Part shown: piece by piece, positions 6,679 through 8,985 of the stretch
Layout: every line of letters starts with the position of its first letter
How positions within the stretch are numbered: the first letter of the stretch is position 1
NCBI GenBank assembly: GCA_903908015.1
Contig: CAIVQI010000002.1
Location: forward strand, 1-8,985
DNA: 8,985 nt
Source: an uncultured Bacteroidota bacterium
GTDB taxonomy: Bacteria; Bacteroidota; Bacteroidia; UBA7662
Reading direction: 5' to 3'
Made by a program: the position numbers and the translations under genes
The notes under the pieces: generated by a model
What the model saw: the letters and a program-made list of their open reading frames with translations, nothing else
Database searches by the model: none
What the model was told of the DNA's origin: nothing

Positions 6679-7922
6679 TGCCCAGGACCAAGATTCATTG
6701 CTCATTTTGCGGCAAGGAGAAGGAACAGGCCAAGGTTTTGGTGGCTGGAATGGAGGCCCACATTTGCGACCAATGCGTGGTACAGGCCGGCGAAATAGTT
6801 CGCGCGCAAGAGGAACGGCATGTGGGCAAATCGGGTAAGAGCAGTCACCGGCATTTCGCCAACCTTCGTCCAACCCTCATCAAGGAGCATTTGGATACTT
6901 ATGTCATCGGTCAGGACGAAGCCAAACGGCATTTGGCCGTGGCAGTCTACAACCACTATAAGCGGATCAACCAAAGCCAACAATCAGACATTGAAATCGA
7001 GAAGTCGAATGTTATGCTTGTGGGGGAGACCGGAACGGGTAAAACGCTTCTGGCTCGTTCCATTGCACGGCTATTGAATGTGCCTTTCTGTATTGCTGAT
7101 GCGACTGTTTTCACAGAAGCGGGATATGTGGGTGAAGATGTGGAGAGTATTTTAACGCGCTTGCTTCAGGCGGCTGATTATGATGTGGAAGCAGCGCAGC
7201 GGGGAATTGTGTACCTCGATGAAATCGACAAAATAGCCCGAAAAGCTGATAATCCCTCCGTCACACGTGATGTATCCGGAGAAGGTGTTCAGCAAGCGCT
7301 TTTAAAAATGTTGGAAGGTACTGTGGTGAATGTTCCACCCCAAGGCGGCCGAAAACATCCCGAACAAAAGTTTGTACAAGTCGACACCCGCCATATATTG
7401 TTTATTTGTGGCGGCGCATTCGATGGATTAGAGAAGATTATCGCGCGCCGGGTACGTGTAAGCGCTATAGGTTATCTGCGCCACGGAGGTTCAAAGGTTT
7501 CGGAAGCCGCACATTTGCTGCAGTGCGTTCAACCTGTCGACCTGAAGTCGTATGGGTTAATTCCAGAGCTTTTGGGACGACTTCCTGTCGTGACTTACCT
7601 CAATCCGCTCGACAAGGAATCACTTAAGATCATCCTAACGCAACCAAAAAACGCTTTGCTAAGGCAGTATGAGCATTTGTTCTCACTTGAGGACATTCGT
7701 TTGGTGGTGCCCGAAGAGGTGCTCGATTTTGTGGTGGATCAAGCCATGGAGTTGAAATTAGGCGCCCGCGGACTTCGGTCGATTTTGGAAGCCATCCTTT
7801 TGGACGCGATGTTTTCACTACCTACGACAAATCCGAAGCCTTCGGAATTTGTGGTGACGCTATCGTACGCCCGTGATCAATTTTCGGCTTCAGGTTTTAG
7901 TAAATTACGGGCAGCAGGCTAA
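6678..7922 (+). CDS. clpX: ATP-dependent Clp protease ATP-binding subunit ClpX
   Basis: ClpX is a hexameric AAA+ unfoldase that recognises substrates and threads them into ClpP. The N-terminal zinc-binding domain uses Cys8, Cys11, Cys30 and Cys33. The AAA+ core has Walker A GETGTGKT (116-123), pore loop GYVG (149-152), Walker B VYLDEID (178-184) with catalytic Glu182, RKH-type pore residues at 225-227, the arginine finger region GRLPVV (Arg301) and sensor 2 GAR (362-364). The ClpP-docking loop reads SAIGYLRH (262-269), so the usual IGF tripeptide is IGY, with Tyr266 in place of Phe. At 414 residues it has the normal family length. It is preceded by clpP with a one-base overlap and followed immediately by a flavin reductase-like gene. 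Confidence 0.97.
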   Translation: MPRTKIHCSFCGKEKEQAKVLVAGMEAHICDQCVVQAGEIVRAQEERHVGKSGKSSHRHFANLRPTLIKEHLDTYVIGQDEAKRHLAVAVYNHYKRINQSQQSDIEIEKSNVMLVGETGTGKTLLARSIARLLNVPFCIADATVFTEAGYVGEDVESILTRLLQAADYDVEAAQRGIVYLDEIDKIARKADNPSVTRDVSGEGVQQALLKMLEGTVVNVPPQGGRKHPEQKFVQVDTRHILFICGGAFDGLEKIIARRVRVSAIGYLRHGGSKVSEAAHLLQCVQPVDLKSYGLIPELLGRLPVVTYLNPLDKESLKIILTQPKNALLRQYEHLFSLEDIRLVVPEEVLDFVVDQAMELKLGARGLRSILEAILLDAMFSLPTTNPKPSEFVVTLSYARDQFSASGFSKLRAAG

Positions 7923-7931
7923 GTGGAATAC

Positions 7932-8453
7932 ATGATTGTGGCATCCACCAGCAGGGTGCCTTCTCGTTCTCGGTGGGTGGCCGAATACTACCAACGCTCG
8001 CTCAAAGAATTTAGGGTTGACGCAGATTTGATGGCGCTTGACCAGGTTCCTACTTCCATATTGGACACAACCCTCTATCGAAAACCGCGAATTCCAAATG
8101 AGTCCTGGGATGCCATTCAGCAAAGGGTCCACGCTGCCCAGAAATTTATTTTTATCATACCCGAATACAATGGGTCATTTCCTGGGATTTTAAAAGTATG
8201 GATTGACGCGCTTGAATATCCGGGTAGTTTGCGTGGAAAGAAAGCCTGTATGTTGGGGCTTTCTGATGGCACGCAGGGCTCCGCCTTGGCCATGAGTCAT
8301 TTTGCTGACGTGCTGAACTATGCGGGTGTACACACCTTGGCTTTTCGACCAAGATTCATCCAGATTGGCCAGTATGTTACAGACGGCGGCTTAGGGAACC
8401 CAGACTACATGAAACAGATCCAGATTCAAATCGATCAGTTTTTAGCTTTCTAG
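7932..8453 (+). CDS. NAD(P)H-dependent FMN reductase family protein (flavodoxin-like fold)
   Basis: The protein has the marks of the NADPH-dependent FMN reductase family: an N-terminal strand and phosphate-binding loop IVASTSRVPSRS, the flavin-contacting signature IPEYNGSFPGILKVWIDAL in the middle, and a third strand plus loop GKKACMLGLSDGTQGS. Members bind FMN as dimers in the cytoplasm and reduce flavins, quinones, azo dyes or chromate; the substrate here cannot be told from sequence. I chose the ATG at 7932 (173 residues, beginning MIVASTSR) because the first strand of this fold normally starts within a few residues of the initiator. A GTG at 7923, abutting the clpX stop, would add three residues (MEY) and is the alternative. 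The 9-bp gap after clpX implies co-transcription. Expression with Clp could hint at an oxidative-stress role, but that is only inference from position. Confidence 0.9.
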   Translation: MIVASTSRVPSRSRWVAEYYQRSLKEFRVDADLMALDQVPTSILDTTLYRKPRIPNESWDAIQQRVHAAQKFIFIIPEYNGSFPGILKVWIDALEYPGSLRGKKACMLGLSDGTQGSALAMSHFADVLNYAGVHTLAFRPRFIQIGQYVTDGGLGNPDYMKQIQIQIDQFLAF

Positions 8454-8512
8454 ATGGCTTGTAACATCGGGTCCCTGTGTCACCGATTGATGTCGAATCA
8501 TTGATAGAAAGA

Positions 8513-8554
8513 GAATAGGTTTAATTGAGGTGGGTATTCCGCCTGTTTCTATTC
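8513..8554. terminator. Candidate bidirectional terminator hairpin between convergent genes
   Basis: An inner stem AGGTGG (8528-8533) pairs with CCGCCT (8539-8544) around GTATT with one G-U pair. An outer stem GAATAG (8513-8518) pairs with CTATTC (8549-8554), separated from the inner one by unpaired stretches. T-rich bases follow on the plus strand and A-rich bases precede, as expected where two genes converge. It lies 60 bp after the reductase stop and 23 bp from the stop of the opposite gene. The long internal loop and lack of a clean T-run make it moderate at best. Confidence 0.4.
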
Positions 8555-8576
8555 AATTTCCGAAGAGGTTCATGCG

Positions 8577-8985
8577 CTATCGAACTATCATTTTGGACAT
8601 GTAGTTGTTACCTGATTCCCCATTGACCCGAATATGGTAAAGTCCGGCCGGAAGTGGAAGAATTTCGGTTTCTAACCGGTCTCCTCGAGTTCTGTATTGT
8701 TCAATGAGTTGGACTTGACGACCAGCAGCATCGTAAATCGTGATGTTTCTCATGTCCTCTGCATCGAGTTGAACAAAGATTTTTCGTTGGTCATTCTCTA
8801 AAATAGTTGGGTATATCTGGAGTAAATCATTTTTTTCTGTCTCGTTAATGAAAGTTCCGTAGCCTGTAGTCGTGGTGAAGGTGCCCGAGGCACTTTGCGC
8901 TGCACAGGTCCAACCGGGATTATAAGGGCGTATCGTATAGGTATAGGTAAGATTGGGTTGAAGTACCGGGAGCGTGTATGTCAGA
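8577..8985 (-). CDS. Secreted protein with T9SS type A C-terminal sorting domain, C-terminal part, runs off the right edge
   Basis: The minus strand is open from the window edge to a TAG at 8579-8577, giving the last 136 residues of a larger protein; the start lies outside. The final 80 or so residues form a type A sorting domain: LLQIYPTILEN at its start, RNITIYDAAGRQVQLIE in the middle, then LPLPAGLYHIRVNG and the ending YMSKMIVR. This domain directs cargo through the type IX secretion system across the outer membrane, after which it is usually cleaved and the protein anchored or released. The preceding segment, LTYTYTIRPYNPGWTCAAQS then GTFTTTTG, resembles the end of a fibronectin type III-like repeat. 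The enzymatic or adhesive part is not in the window, so the function is unknown. The opening motif is YPTI rather than the common YPNP. Confidence 0.88.
   Translation of the reverse strand, partial: LTYTLPVLQPNLTYTYTIRPYNPGWTCAAQSASGTFTTTTGYGTFINETEKNDLLQIYPTILENDQRKIFVQLDAEDMRNITIYDAAGRQVQLIEQYRTRGDRLETEILPLPAGLYHIRVNGESGNNYMSKMIVR

Noticed and set aside
6238..6873. A 211-codon open frame on the minus strand opposite clpP and clpX
   Set aside because: Both plus-strand genes are unmistakable and fully conserved; the antisense product has no recognisable domain and a composition typical of a reverse-frame shadow.
1..8985. A novel defence, mobile or biosynthetic system
   Set aside because: Every stretch longer than about 200 bp is explained by recognised housekeeping genes or clear family members; I saw no direct-repeat arrays, transposase, integrase, attachment-site duplication at the tRNA, or unknown gene cluster.

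Overview
This window is ordinary core chromosome from a member of the Bacteroidota (Bacteroidetes). Five things point there. The right edge carries the end of a protein with a type IX secretion (T9SS) type A sorting domain. The PabB-like protein has the 'FSYDLKNE' motif I associate with this phylum. The 752-residue RSH enzyme lies directly upstream of purA. The only clear promoter match is the Bacteroidota -7 box TAnnTTTG. Shine-Dalgarno sequences are essentially absent. I cannot place it to genus.

Left block, minus strand, transcribed right to left: a bifunctional-type (p)ppGpp synthetase/hydrolase (rsh, 4225-1967), then a 172-bp gap, then purA (1794-529), whose stop codon overlaps the start of a pabB-like gene (529 to the window edge, incomplete). 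This places stringent-response control next to AMP synthesis and a folate (p-aminobenzoate) step; RSH consumes GTP/GDP, PurA uses GTP, and purine synthesis needs folate.

Middle: a 202-bp divergent intergenic region holds a promoter candidate facing right, followed by a tRNA-Leu with anticodon UAG (4428-4509).

Right block, plus strand: trigger factor (tig), clpP, clpX and a small NAD(P)H-dependent FMN reductase-like gene. The genes are spaced by 17 bp, a 1-nt overlap and 0-9 bp, so they are probably one operon. Tig folds nascent chains at the ribosome, and ClpX unfolds and feeds substrates to the ClpP protease. The flavin reductase is an apparent passenger. A 123-bp convergent gap with a hairpin separates this operon from the 3' end of a secreted T9SS cargo protein on the minus strand (8577 to the edge).

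I found no mobile element, CRISPR array, phage gene, toxin-antitoxin pair or evident new system. The observations below are small departures from the expected: no fur gene between rsh and purA, a mismatch in the tRNA T stem, a degenerate PPIase segment in trigger factor, IGY instead of IGF in ClpX, and several untested RNA hairpins. No gene-free stretch exceeds about 200 bp.
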